A stretch of 25,261 nucleotides of DNA from Chara braunii (lineage: Eukaryota > Streptophyta > Charophyceae > Charales > Characeae), in assembly GCA_003427395.1 (NCBI GenBank), contig BFEA01000980.1, positions 190,452 through 215,712 on the forward strand. Reading direction: 5' to 3'. Shown here one piece after another: positions 1-9,408 of the stretch (positions are counted from its first letter, which is position 1; every line of letters begins with the position of its first letter). The position numbers and the translations under genes are program-made. The notes beneath the pieces were generated by a model that saw only the letters and a program-made list of their open reading frames with translations, was not told the origin of the DNA and made no database searches.

Positions 1-27
1 TTTTTTTTTTTTTTTTTTTTTTTTTTT
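1..27 (-). repeat. Poly(A) tail of the LINE (27 T on plus strand)
   Basis: The window opens with 27 uninterrupted T residues. On the minus strand this is a poly(A) run directly after the LINE 3' UTR, where a poly(A)-tailed LINE should end. It may continue beyond the window, and it may also mark a contig edge. Confidence 0.8.
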
Positions 28-359
28 GATGCGCCGCATCACGTGTGGCGCATCTCATGCGCGTGCGCTTTGCGCCGCATGTGCCGCGCCCCCGCGCATG
101 AGATGCGCCACAAGTATGGTCTAACGTTATATCTGTCAGCTGGGTTCTGCTTCGTGGTGTTTCTAGCAACTGGGAGGCGGATGAGTGTGTGTATCTCCAC
201 TGTCCGAAATGAATTTTGTTCTGATGTATTACTGTTATTTTCCCTTCTCCTAGTATTTGTTTTTTGAAGGTTTCCATTATTTTGTCCTTGTCCAGGGGGT
301 TATCTTCTATTTTTCTTCTTACCCTCTTCCATTTTCCTCTGTATTCTATCTCTATTAGG
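28..359 (-). other. LINE 3' untranslated region
   Basis: This interval lies between the ORF2 stop (TAA at 360-362 on the minus strand) and the poly(A). On the minus strand it starts purine-rich and ends in a GC-rich block with strong self-complementarity at 28-111. A short plus-strand open frame here (43-267) only reads through the hairpin and has no recognisable product. Confidence 0.6.
45..111 (-). repeat. Perfect 19-bp inverted repeat (stem-loop) at LINE 3' end
   Basis: GTGGCGCATCTCATGCGCG at 45-63 is the exact reverse complement of 93-111, leaving a 29-nt loop. A second small hairpin lies at 28-40 (GATGCG, 1-nt loop, CGCATC), next to the poly(A). The decamer TGCGCCGCAT occurs at 30-39 and again in the main loop at 71-80. 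Some LINE families have 3' stem-loops that their RT recognises; a role here is inference. Confidence 0.8.
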
Positions 360-1589
360 TTAAGACCTCCCTTCCCATGCTTCCTGGGCCGCTAGCGTGG
401 AGTGATCAATTGTTTCCTGGCATCTGCGTTTCCATATCATCCAAAGTGTCGCAAGTCTTAGTATGTGGAAAAAGGAGGTCTCGAACCTTTGCCATGTTTG
501 ATGTGAGTGTAAACCTAGTAGAAGGAGTACGTGGTCCATTGGAAGGGTTTTACCTGTAATTGTGTGCCAAAGTTCTGTCGCTTTTGCCCACAGTTGTTTT
601 GCCTTTTGACAATGCAGTAGGCAGTGTTCAATATCCTCGATTAAGCCTTCTGGGCAGATTGCGCAGAGTTCTTGTAAGGGAGATCTAGCCTGGATGCTTC
701 TTCTCTTGTTTAGCCATTGATTGACTGGCAGGGCTCTGTGCGCCAATTGCCATTGGAAAGTTCTTAACTTCACGGATGTGATGGTGTAGACGCTACTCCA
801 CGATGTGAGCAATGTTCCGTTAGGGGGTAGGTTGAGTTTTTCCTCCCATCTTTGGCTTGTGATCTGAGTTAAGGGGTACGAACGCATTCTTAGCGCATAA
901 CCGAGTTTGGTGGTATATTCTAATATGTTTGTGCGTTTCTCGATTCCAAGTCTACCTGATTTTCTTTTCCATGCCCACTCGGCTGGGTCTATCTCTAGGT
1001 CTGTTATATCAGTGAGTGGGTTGTAGATACACTTTTCTCCCGTTTCCACCACCCTTACTTTCCTCAGCGACTGTTCCGGTAATGCAATTTCCCCGGATAG
1101 CTTTTTGCTAAGAAGGCTTGTAGTTGATCCAGGGTTTTCGATCGTGTAGATGTCGCAGACCATCCATTTGCCCCTCGGTCCTTCTCTTGAGCGAAACTGA
1201 TAGGCCGAGGTGGGAGTGTTATCTGTTGTTCTTGTCGCCCAGTCCCCTACCTTCCATGAGTGTGGGTGTTTGAGTAGTCGTTGCCAGTTCTCCGGAATAG
1301 AGATCAAAATGTTATTTAGGTTTTCTTGTAGGTTATGGCATCCTTTCAAGATCTCCCTTAGCTCTCCAACCCTTTTCCATCTCCTTTCCTCGCCGTGCCA
1401 TAGGTGTTTGACTTGCCACACTCCTTTTTCTATCCATGTACCCCATTTTGTATCTTTACCGGTCAGAGTCCAGGGTTTGCCTTGTGCGTCTAGAATCCAT
1501 TGATTGCAGAAGAGAGGTTGTCGGAGGACTTCTTCTTTGACTGTGGGTTCCCTTACTTTGGCTGGTAAAATTTCCCTCCATGTTCTCAT
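360..1589 (-). pseudogene. LINE ORF2 C-terminus with zf-RVT zinc finger
   Basis: A 409-codon stretch in the same frame as the RT palm. The visible zf-RVT core covers residues 275-345: FQWQLAHRALP, then Cys309, Cys312, His322 and Cys327, followed by the usual basic-LW segment. This domain is common at the C-terminus of plant L1-type ORF2 and probably helps bind nucleic acid. The Met at 1589 is internal and not a true start. The ORF ends at TAA 360-362 without an RNase H domain. Confidence 0.88.
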
Positions 1590-1646
1590 CAGTTGTCTCC
1601 ATAAATCATCGCTTTGTCGACCTTCCCCTTCCTCTAATCCTGGAGC

Positions 1647-2580
1647 CTACGCTGTTCCCTTCATTGCCCAGGATTTGGCCATAATCCAGAAGTCGCCCCT
1701 CATGTTATCGGGTGTTTTGTATTTGGCTAGCTGCTGTATCCTGTACAATCCTAACTTGGTCCAAGGAATATTGTGGTTAGTTATCATCTTGAGGATCCAT
1801 TTGGTTTGCAGTGCCTTGATTTGCATTTCTGGATCCAGGACTCCTAGACCGCCTTGTGACTTCTTGAGTATGACGTATCTCCACGCAACCTTGGAGATGA
1901 AATTCGCCTTAGAAGGGTCTCCAGACCAGAGGTAAGCTGCTGCTCTCCTTCTGAGTTGGTGTCTTATGCTTTTCGGAGGGCTCCACACTGTTGCTGCGTA
2001 CCATAGCATTGAGAAAATGGACGCATTAAGGATTAGTACTTTGCCGAATAAGGAGGTGTAGACTTTAGACCAGCTAGCTAGTTTAGATATCATCTTGTTC
2101 ATTATTGCTGGGGCCATGGCTGGGTTGGGGCCATGTTGGGACATCTGTATCCCTAAGAATCTTAGTGGTTCATTGCCTCGGGACCAAGTCATGCCTTCAG
2201 GGGTGCTTTGTGGAGTGTCGGCTTGTGGGTTTGTGAGCCACCAACCGACTGTTTTGGACCAGTTGATCTTCATTTCGGATGCTATTTGGAAGTCCTGCAT
2301 TGCTCTTGTCAGTGATTGGAATGACGAGTCCGTAGCCCGTATTAGGACAGTCAGGTCATCTGCAAGCATGATAGTGGTGGGTAGAGGGATGGGGTGTTGA
2401 CTGTTATCCACTAGTTTTTCTATTGATGGGTCTTTCCTCAGGAATGAGGCGATAGCTTCCATAATGAAGAGGAAGATAGGGGCTGCTAGTGGATCCCCCT
2501 GTCTCACTGATCGGGACATACGATATGTGTGAGAGAGATGGCCATTGACTTGTACTCTGCCATAAGCATCGGCGAACCCA
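1647..2580 (-). pseudogene. LINE ORF2 RT palm and thumb
   Basis: The frame starts upstream of the ATG at 2519: VNGHL, SVRQGDPLAAPIF (motif B) and LADDLTVL (motif C, the catalytic Asp pair at residues 54-55 counted from that Met). A LINE-type thumb with FLGI and LRRRAAAYLWSGD follows. The frame is closed by TAG at 1647-1649, but the same frame continues unbroken below it into the zf-RVT part, so a single nonsense change separates them. The catalytic pair is intact. Confidence 0.9.
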
Positions 2581-2937
2581 TTTCCGAAAGTTGGGGCCTA
2601 CCCCCATTTTTTCCATGCTTTGTTGCAGGAAGTTCCAATTTACTTGGTCGTAAGCCTTTTCGAAGTCGAAGAATAGTATGGCAACGTTTATTCTTTTGTC
2701 ATGGATGTACCTGACTGATTCGTTCAGTGTCATTACGTTGTCCAATATAAATCTCCCGGGTATGAAGCTTGTTTGGTCCAGATGGAAACAGTTCTTTGTT
2801 ATTGTTCTTATTCTGTTTGCCAGGAGCTTGGCCAGAATTTTGTATGTGACTAGCAATAGGGAAATCGGTCTGTAATTTCTGATGTCTGTAGGGTCTCCCT
2901 TCTTATAAAGGAGAGAGATAACACTTGTGCTTAAGGC
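2575..2937 (-). pseudogene. LINE ORF2 RT fingers and first catalytic motif
   Basis: The frame holds LLYKKGDP, NYRPISLL, the FIPGR motif and FDFEKAYDQVNW. The last is motif A and carries the first catalytic aspartate of the polymerase. Open sequence in this frame continues to 2404, but below about 2580 the RT homology switches to the neighbouring frame (ADAYGRVQVNGHL), which marks a 1-nt frameshift. Nothing else could account for this motif series. Confidence 0.88.
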
Positions 2938-3011
2938 CCCAATGAGCCCCTAGACCATGCTTTTTCTAGGTATGTAAAGTACTCCGTTCCCAAGGCTGGC
3001 CAAAAGGCTAC

Positions 3012-3830
3012 CTAGAACTCCTTACAGAGTCCATCTATGCCCGGAGTTTTGTTTGGTTTCATCGTTTGTAGTGCCTCCAAGACTTCTTGTTCAGTGATCG
3101 GTGCATCCAGTTGTGCTGCTTGCTCAGTTGATATCGTTATGTCCAGATATGTTAGGAACTTGGTTCTTGCTCGCGTTGTTTCCTGTTCTATGTGTTCCTG
3201 TTCTTTTGATGTATATAGATTTTGGAAAAAGTTGGCTGCTGCCGCTAGCATGTGTTATGGATTAGATGATGTCCCATGCTCTGTTTGGAGTTTTTCTATA
3301 CTTGCGTTCCGGGCGTTGGTTCGGATCTTGTTGAAGAAGTATTTGGTCATTTTCTCGCCTTCTTCCCATTCTTTGACTCGAACTCTCATCCTCAGTCCCT
3401 TACTTCTCCAGTCCTCCTATTCAGCTAATTCTTGTCTAGTGTGTTCAAAGATTCTTTCATATAGGTTGTTTCCTCGGTTGCTCACGAGGTTTTTCTTTGC
3501 TACCCTCAATGCTTGTTGTAGTTCCTCTTCCCTTTGCTTTCTTTTTGCAGCTATCAGTCTGGAGGCCCTTGCTGTGGATTCCGTTAGGGCCGATACTAGA
3601 TCAGGGAAGTCCTGGTTCACACTGTCATAGTTTATGCAGGCGGAAAGAACTGCGTTCCTCATTTCAGGGGTGTTGAGTAACGAATTGTTGATTTTGAAAA
3701 AACTACGCCCCCTGTTTGGGGCACTTTCTAATTTGAGGGATAGGCAAATTGGTTTGTGGTCGAGGCCTGCATAGTGGGGAGTTTTTCCTATTTCGACATT
3801 GTTGATTGCGCCTGTGAGGGATTCCGACAT
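3012..3830 (-). pseudogene. LINE ORF2 linker and start of RT domain
   Basis: One frame runs from 3830 to 3012, interrupted by TAG at 3417-3419 and TAA near 3252. It carries the end of the endonuclease (LDHKPICL), a charged linker of the kind seen between EN and RT in plant LINEs, then an RT N-terminal motif ending NKTPGIDG just before TAG at 3012. Sequence beyond the stop still reads as LINE RT (AFWPALG), so the stop is a point lesion. The frame changes near 2937. Confidence 0.85.
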
Positions 3831-4596
3831 AAGAAGTAATCGATTCTTGACGCTGATATGTGCTGACTTCTATTCCTTTTTAGGTAGGTGAATTCTTTGT
3901 TTTCATGGTGTATAACTCTATATGGATCTATGAGGCTCTTTTCTACCATCAGGTCATGTATGGGGAGAGCTTCATTCCAGGCTGTTTGGTCGGATCCTAG
4001 TCTTCCTCCCGATACTCGCTCGCGCGTTGGGTCAAGAGTGGCGTTCCAGTCTCCTGCAAGGATGAGAGGCCTGTCGGTCACACATCTCGGGAGTAGGTTT
4101 TCGATTAGTCTCGTTCTTTGACCAGTAGTGTTTGGGCAATAAATTGACATTAGCCTAAATTGTTCCTCCCCTATTAGAAAATCGAGGGAGGCCCATCGTC
4201 CTTCCTCTGTGTCCTTGTTTGAGTTCACCTCCGAGATTCTGTTAGATGACCTGGATTTAGCATGGGTAAGTATGGCTACACCTACAGAGTTAGCTCGAGG
4301 AGTCGTTGCCCAGATTACTTATTTCACCCATCTCAGTTTCTTTGTGATCTGTGCCTGTGTTCTTTGGTGATCCTCCGAGTCTGTTAAATGGGTTCCTTGA
4401 ATACATAGTAAGCCGGGGGATTCTTCCCATACCATTCTGATTCCTTGATTAAATTGTCCCATTTCTTTGGATTAGACAGTAAGGAGGACATACCGTTGAT
4501 GTTCCATGACATGATTCTGAGATCCGGTTTGGGATGGCGGAGGCGAAATTTCCTCTGGGTCAGGGGGACTTGCCTCTCTCTCACTCGGTCCCCCAT
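3720..4596 (-). pseudogene. LINE ORF2 N-terminus: AP-like endonuclease
   Basis: This domain nicks target DNA for target-primed reverse transcription. Visible motifs in order are MSWNINGM after a basic leader (frame of 4596), then LLCIQGTHL at about 4420-4388, GVAIL, LAGDWNATLDPT, SRIDYFL and LDHKPICL. The usual QE(T/S) glutamate, a metal-binding residue in this family, reads Gly here (codon GGA at about 4394-4396). The segment crosses frameshifts near 4425 and 3820 and a TAA at 4319-4321. The motif order and the following RT make the assignment firm. Loss of the Glu would inactivate the nuclease even without the frame breaks. Confidence 0.88.
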
Positions 4597-4605
4597 TGTT
4601 TTGGC

Positions 4606-5106
4606 TCATCCTGTCCTTCGTGAGTCAGAGAGTGTTTTGATTTTGGAGCCGAACAGAACCAGATCTTTCTCAGTTGCAATGGATTCCCACATTTTCTGGT
4701 TGAGCTGTTTGGGATCTAGCATAAAAAGCGCATATGACGAAATCAGAGAACTGCTCAAGGCTGCTCTTTCCGCTATCATTTCTCCCCCCAACAATCCATA
4801 GGGCATGGCCTCCACGACCAGCCATGGTACCCACACCAAGTCTCCCTTAAGAGTTGCTGATTCATCCAGTTCTATCAGCAACAGTCTGAGGTCAGCCGTC
4901 TGTATCTCATTCTCATTTTCTTTCCATTCCTCTACGCCCTGCCATGAAGTTCCGAGAATTTGTCCTTTCGTTGGTACACTGTCCGAGATGCGTTCCCACA
5001 ACGTGTTCTGTGTGCACTCCTGGTCCAGCGCTGATATCAACTCGTTCGAACTGTGGTATGCTATCTCCCAGGTTCCCAAGGTAGTGTTCCAGGGGTACGG
5101 TATCAC
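4606..5106 (-). pseudogene. Unrecognised C-terminal segment of LINE ORF1
   Basis: A 166-codon open stretch between the knuckle region and ORF2, rich in Leu, Glu and Trp, with no motif I recognise. It is in frame with the ORF2 start and ends at TGA 4606-4608. Upstream, 5278-5607 (same frame, Lys/Glu-rich, helical) and 5179-5120 (another frame) look like parts of the same chain. It could instead be a separate small ORF or an N-terminal extension of ORF2. Confidence 0.45.
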
Positions 5107-5762
5107 CGTTCTCTTCTTGGGACCATTGTGTGTCCAACCTGGCTGCCGCGGTTATTTCCTTGTGTCCGCCCGCTGCCACGTCCTTGAGGGTCAGGCAATT
5201 CTCATCCAGTTCTCTGTTCTGATCCTTTAGGACATTAACCTATGCCTCCAAGATTGCTGCTTGTCTTCTGAGTTCATCTACTGATTCTTCGGCTGTGACG
5301 GTTTTTGTGTTCTGATTTCCAACTTCAGTAGATTTCTAGTTTCTTCCGCTTTTTGCTTCTTGGCTTTCTTCTCCGTTCTCTGTTCTGTGTAGCTTTTGGG
5401 CCAGGTGAAGCGTTGCATGTAGTTGTTCTCGTCGACCCTGATTTTATTCCTTTCTACCTTGACTTTCATACTATATTGGGCTGCATAGAACTCATTCATC
5501 TCTCCCTCTTTCTTGAGTATTTCAAACTTGTTTTCCATGCTGATATCTTCCTCTGCTTTGGTCGCTGATCTAAGATTGCCCAGATGCTTATGGTGGGCTA
5601 ACCTCACTTCCAGTTAGACTGTTCTTTCCAGTTCCAGGGTTCTCACATATTGTTGTACATAGTCCAGAGAGTCGAAGTCCTGTTCGTAATAACCCTCTTC
5701 CTCTCTCATGTCCTCATCCTCCTCTTCTGTTTCTTCATCTGAGACCTCGTGTGAGTCTTCCT

Positions 5763-6695
5763 CTACCTCTTGTCCTTCATTCTGAGTATTCGTGGAAGTG
5801 TGGTTGATGTTCTCCCCTGACCTCGATCTCTTCTTACTACTTCCGGGGACTGAGCTCGCGCTGCTTGCTCTCCTATGTCTGGGACTCTATCTTGTGGAGC
5901 AGTTGGTTTGCTGTCCGTTTCTTTTCCCTGGTCCAGTTGGTCCTCTTCCATTTCAGCGGGGCCAGTCCCTTCTATCGTGTGCTGTGTTCCCCCTTGGGTT
6001 TTGCTGTCTTGCTTGTTACTTTTGCTGGGGTCTACCTCCATATCTGTGGACAGGGCATTGGCCAATCCTATCGTTGTTCGCTTCCCTTGGATTGGTGTGG
6101 ACATGGATGACTCTTTGTCTGTTTCAACCGCTTTTCTTTTGAGTGACCCATCAATTTGAAGGCTATTCTGGTAGTTCCTGCTGGAGGAACTGGATTTTGG
6201 CGTTGAGCAGGTGGAACCCTGTTCCTTCTTTGTAGAAGATCTGGCTCTCAGATTTTCAAGGTAAGCTCTTTCAGCATTCTGACCAATTGTGTGCAGTTCA
6301 TTCATCGTTTCCAATCTTTGCTTTTCGTCCAGGACATTGGGTTCATTGATTACTTGTTCTGTCATGTAACCTGTGGATTTGTCCTCCATCCTCTTTGCTC
6401 CCATAGCTCTCCATCTGCTGTCATATGGTGGATAGATATCCGGTTTGATTTTGGGCTCCCCTTTTAGTACCCCGATCCATTTTGGTTGCTCCAAGTTATC
6501 ATCGAAGATCCAACCCCTGTACTGGGCGTTGTTGATGTACCATACACCCGACTTTGTGTCACACTCAATCAACATTGATTGCTTGAGTGTGACCTTCTTC
6601 CCCTTGTCATCTGTGAGCGGGCAATGCATTCCCAGATGTCCCTTGTTTCTGCATTTGAAGCAGTATGGATTGGTTTTTCGTGGATATGAACACAT
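5763..6695 (-). pseudogene. LINE ORF1 zinc-knuckle segment
   Basis: A 310-codon open stretch starts with a complete CCHC knuckle: Cys12, Cys15, His20, Cys25 (CFKCRNKGHLGMHC). A hydrophilic Ser/Lys/Glu-rich tail follows. Knuckles of this type bind the element RNA. Near 5865 the natural-looking reading moves to another frame, which continues as an acidic stretch (about 5780-5690, many Glu/Asp). The ORF end at 5763 is therefore probably created by a frameshift. Confidence 0.8.
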
Positions 6696-7245
6696 TCAAT
6701 CGTTGTCCATTTTTTCTCAAAAACCAAATATCGGGGAATTTTGGTGGTGTGCCTGAAGACACATCAAGGCAAGCTACTCTGGCATCGTGGTTTGGGGCCA
6801 TGAAGTCAAGATTAGTCGGCAACCAGTCTATTATTGGGTTGTTTGGGTACTCTTCCTGCAGTCTTTTTTGCACAAAGTTGTGCAAACCTTCGTACAGGTT
6901 GTCAAATTGAACCCAGAAATGCTTCCTGAGCATTGTCTGGCGATGTTTGGAGGCTTCCGCTTAAGGTTCTTTGGGAGGCTTCCATGGTTGGATTGTGACG
7001 ACCGATCCTTTGCATTTCAAGGAACCTAATGAGATGAGGAACTGAGCATACGTGGGGTCTACACACAGTACCATTACAGTGAACCTACCCCGTTTGTGGT
7101 AGGAAACATCTGGTTCTGTTCCGGGCACGCTTTCCATTTCCATTAAGCGGTCCATTACCCATTTTCTCTTCTCATTCAATGGTAAATCTTTGTTCTTGTT
7201 GGTGAAATTGAAAAGGACTGCATGTTTCTCGTACAGTTCGTTCAA
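6607..7245 (-). pseudogene. LINE ORF1 RRM/DUF4283-like region
   Basis: Two stretches in one frame (7245-6961 and 6933-6607) are separated only by TAA at 6961-6963. The segment with GRFTVMVLCVDP, LKCKGSVVTI and QPWKPP has the beta-alpha pattern and the terminal Trp-x-Pro of the DUF4283-type RNA-binding fold that comes before the knuckle in plant L1 ORF1 proteins. The second stretch leads to the knuckle but loses frame near 6690. The fold is assigned by pattern only. Confidence 0.6.
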
Positions 7246-7548
7246 TGACTGCAGTTGTTGCTTGGGGTATTCCCATATTTCAACTTCTTCCTGCTCTCCC
7301 GCTGCGTTTTTGATGGTTTCTTTTGTTTTGATGATTTCTTCTTTAATTTATGTTTTGCTCATCAAAAAATCTATTGCTCTTTGTCCCAGTGCCTTCGCCG
7401 TTGTTGCTGGTTTCTGTGTTCCTTCTGGAGAGGCCTGGGAAGGGGAAAACAAGTCTTGGGATGCTGATGTCTTTGGGGAAGCTTCGGACTGTGCTCTGTC
7501 TTGGTCTCCGAGCGCTTTGCGAGCAGCTTGGATATAAGATGCCGCCAT

Positions 7549-9026
7549 TGGACAGTGTTGGGTATCAAACCGCTGAGTTTGAGTTACTGAAAGTTCGTGT
7601 GAGAGTCAAAGATTATGAATGGTGCAATCGGATCGTAGCAGTGAGGTGTCCTCCTGTCCCTTCACATCAGAGAAAGGAGTGTGTGCTGGAGTCGACGCAA
7701 TGTATTTGAAGCCGACTGAATGTGGGTTGATTCAACTAAGTGAGGCCAGGCGGGTGGTTTTTCTACTTTTAGTAAGGGTGCTTCCGTCCTGTGAATCAGC
7801 GTGTTTGTCCAACGAGGGGAGATAGAATCAGACGATTACTAACGGATATTATTAGCTACTTGTGGGTAGATAATCCTACTTTTTTGTCGACTGTCAAATG
7901 TTAGTTCCTAGCTGTTATAGGGTGTGCAGGGGAAATAAGGTTTTCTAGCAACTGATTCCTTGCTTCGGTTACCCTTAAAAGACGGGTCGAGGCTCTTATT
8001 CCGCCTGCAGGTGCGGCGATTCCTTTGTCGGAGCGAATTGCTCCCTTCCGATATTCAACGCAAAAAATTAAATGAGGGATACTAAGAACGGGGTAATGGT
8101 AAAGCCAAGTAGTAAGGAATTTACCTACGGAGCTTGCCTTAACTTGGTTACGGACCATTGGCGGGATCGGGGGCGTTGCGTGACGATGGTGGGTGTGGAA
8201 CTCCTTAGTGTGTGATGGGTGTCAGGCTTTCTATGCTATCTTAGGGGTTATGGTGTCTGCGCGGTTTGGCAGGTATGTGGAGTGGTAGTGATGTTAGTCA
8301 GATGTTTGATCCTCTCGGCTCGCTCGGGGTTATTGGCATTACCTCTTTTATGGGCGGATCGTCTGCTGATTCCAGTTCTTTCTAACTTCGTGCTAGGTCT
8401 CGTCTAGATTCGGTAAGACTCGTTCCTAGTTTTCTTTCTCTACCGTTGCTTGTGAGAGAGTCTCTATTCTATTTCGGGGCAAACTGGTAATCACAGTCTG
8501 TATCGGTTTGTCGCTCTCTCCTTCTATTGATGCCTTCCGTTGTCATCGTAGTCTCTTCCCGTGAGCTTGACCCTTCGCCCATTCGGTGCCTTCAACCTTC
8601 CGTTAACTTGCGCGCCCGCAATGATGGGGTTGAAACAGGTTGTCTGATCTTACCTTGGTAGTTCACCCAGCGTCGCTCAATCCTGGTGTGTCGTGATGCT
8701 GGCGGCGGAACCGCTTTGTCGCATACTTGCTTCCGTTTGCAATAATTCCTTGCTTGTTTCGATTCCACTTGTTGCTCTTCCGTGATTGGTAAGAATCTCT
8801 CCCGCCTTCCTTTCCCTTGCCCGATCCTTGCTCCTTTTTGTCCTTTCCCTTTCTTAGGACTCCTGGTTTTCCCCGCACTCTATCGTTTCTGTCCTCTTCC
8901 TCCTTCTCTCTCCTCTTTCTCTTCCTCCTACAACTCCGTTTTTGATTTTTTTCCCCTCCCATTTTTTCACCGAGGAAAAATCCCTGAAGTCCTGCGTCCA
9001 CGGCCCATCCACGGCGGTCTGCGGTT
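7549..9026. other. Unassigned: LINE 5' UTR or flanking DNA
   Basis: No recognisable gene. A minus-strand frame at 7901-8158 (85 codons, ATG in a fair context) resembles nothing I know and may be an upstream ORF of the LINE leader. 8782-8990 is strongly pyrimidine-rich on the plus strand, and any ORF there has a low-complexity product. Where the LINE ends cannot be told without a second copy. Confidence 0.4.
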
Positions 9027-9046
9027 GCGGCCGAGATCTCGGCCGC
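9027..9046. repeat. 20-bp perfect palindrome
   Basis: GCGGCCGAGATCTCGGCCGC equals its own reverse complement. It lies in a GC-rich block next to further GGCCGG sequence. It could bind a dimeric protein or extrude as a cruciform, but no function can be assigned from the sequence. Confidence 0.85.
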
Positions 9047-9229
9047 CGGCCGGGATCGATCACGAGGCCGCGGACGCGATTGAATCATAGACGCATGCTC
9101 TCCATTATTCAGCATTTATTATTTTTGCTGGGTGATCCAGTTTCGGCCGTTGTAGGCCAGGTTCAGATTTGTTCGTATGTGGGACTGGACCAGGCATTTG
9201 GTTGTTTGTGCCTGGCCCAGTCCTCAGGG

Positions 9230-9408
9230 CCCTGCTGCATCAGCAGGGTTGCCTGGACATCTGGTAGGGACCCAGGCAGGCCGTTGTTGGCCAGGATCGT
9301 AGGACCACTTGGGCCTGCGATCAGGACCGTCAATCGGACATTGGATCCGATGGTCCTGATAACAGGCTGAGGACTTCTCAGCCAGGCCCAGCAGTATATA
9401 GCTGGGCC
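9230..9408. repeat. Cluster of four perfect short inverted repeats around a TATA-like site
   Basis: There are four perfect hairpins in 180 bp. CCCTGCTG/CAGCAGGG at 9230-9248 has a CAT loop. ATCAGGACC (9320-9328)/GGTCCTGAT (9352-9360) has a nested ATCGGA/TCCGAT. GGCTGAG/CTCAGCC lies at 9365-9383. GGCCCAGC (9386-9393)/GCTGGGCC (9401-9408) encloses AGTATATA. The last loop is the only good TATA-like motif in this part of the window. This could be a promoter, an LTR remnant or a foldback element; no gene downstream is convincing. Confidence 0.6.

Larger units (their letters stand above)
360..4596 (-). pseudogene. LINE ORF2: endonuclease, reverse transcriptase, zf-RVT (broken)
   Basis: This is the catalytic polyprotein, about 1,400 codons if unbroken. 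ATG at 4594-4596 starts it only 9 nt after the ORF1 TGA (4606-4608) and in the same frame. Order: AP endonuclease (about 4530-3720), linker (3720-3260), RT (about 3110-1900), thumb and connection, then a CCHC zf-RVT (about 765-555). In-frame stops are TAA at 4319-4321, TAG at 3417-3419, TAA near 3252, TAG at 3012 and TAG at 1647-1649. Frame changes fall near 4425, 3820, 2937 and 2580. Conserved motifs sit on both sides of each break, so these are lesions in one ORF rather than separate genes. There is no C-terminal RNase H domain. Confidence 0.92.
1..7548 (-). mobile_element. Degenerate L1-like non-LTR retrotransposon (LINE)
   Basis: Read on the minus strand, this interval has the full LINE order: ORF1 with an RRM-like region and a CCHC knuckle, ORF2 with AP endonuclease, reverse transcriptase and zf-RVT, then a 3' UTR and poly(A). 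The proteins would bind the element RNA, nick target DNA and prime cDNA synthesis on the nick. No LTRs flank it, as expected. Both ORFs hold several in-frame stops (examples: 7348, 6961, 5614, 4319, 3417, 3252, 3012, 1647) and 1-nt frameshifts (near 6690, 5865, 5285, 5110, 4425, 3820, 2937, 2580), so this copy cannot be active as written. The 5' boundary is unknown; the 3' end coincides with the window edge, so no target-site duplication can be checked. The family assignment is secure, the exact clade is not. Confidence 0.93.
4606..7548 (-). pseudogene. LINE ORF1 (RNA-binding, gag-like), broken
   Basis: This should be the nucleic-acid chaperone of the LINE. ATG at 7548 has a good context (CCAATGG) and starts a charged N-terminus; an RRM/DUF4283-like segment (7245-6961), a CCHC knuckle (about 6665-6620), a Ser/Thr and acidic stretch and a lysine-rich helical stretch follow. 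Stops TAA 7348, TAA 6961, TAA 5614-5616 and a TAG near 5250 interrupt it, with frame changes near 6690, 5865, 5285 and 5110. Read through these, it runs to TGA at 4606-4608, about 980 codons, which is long for ORF1 of a plant L1. The ORF2 ATG follows 9 nt later in the same frame. The extent of the C-terminal part is inference. Confidence 0.75.

Noticed and set aside
43-267. Plus-strand ORF of 74 codons in the LINE 3' UTR
   Set aside because: It is antisense to the element, reads through the GC-rich hairpin and has no recognisable domain.
8663-9115. Lys/Arg/Glu-rich minus-strand ORF of 150 codons
   Set aside because: It is the complement of a pyrimidine-rich stretch, so the product is low-complexity with no family resemblance.
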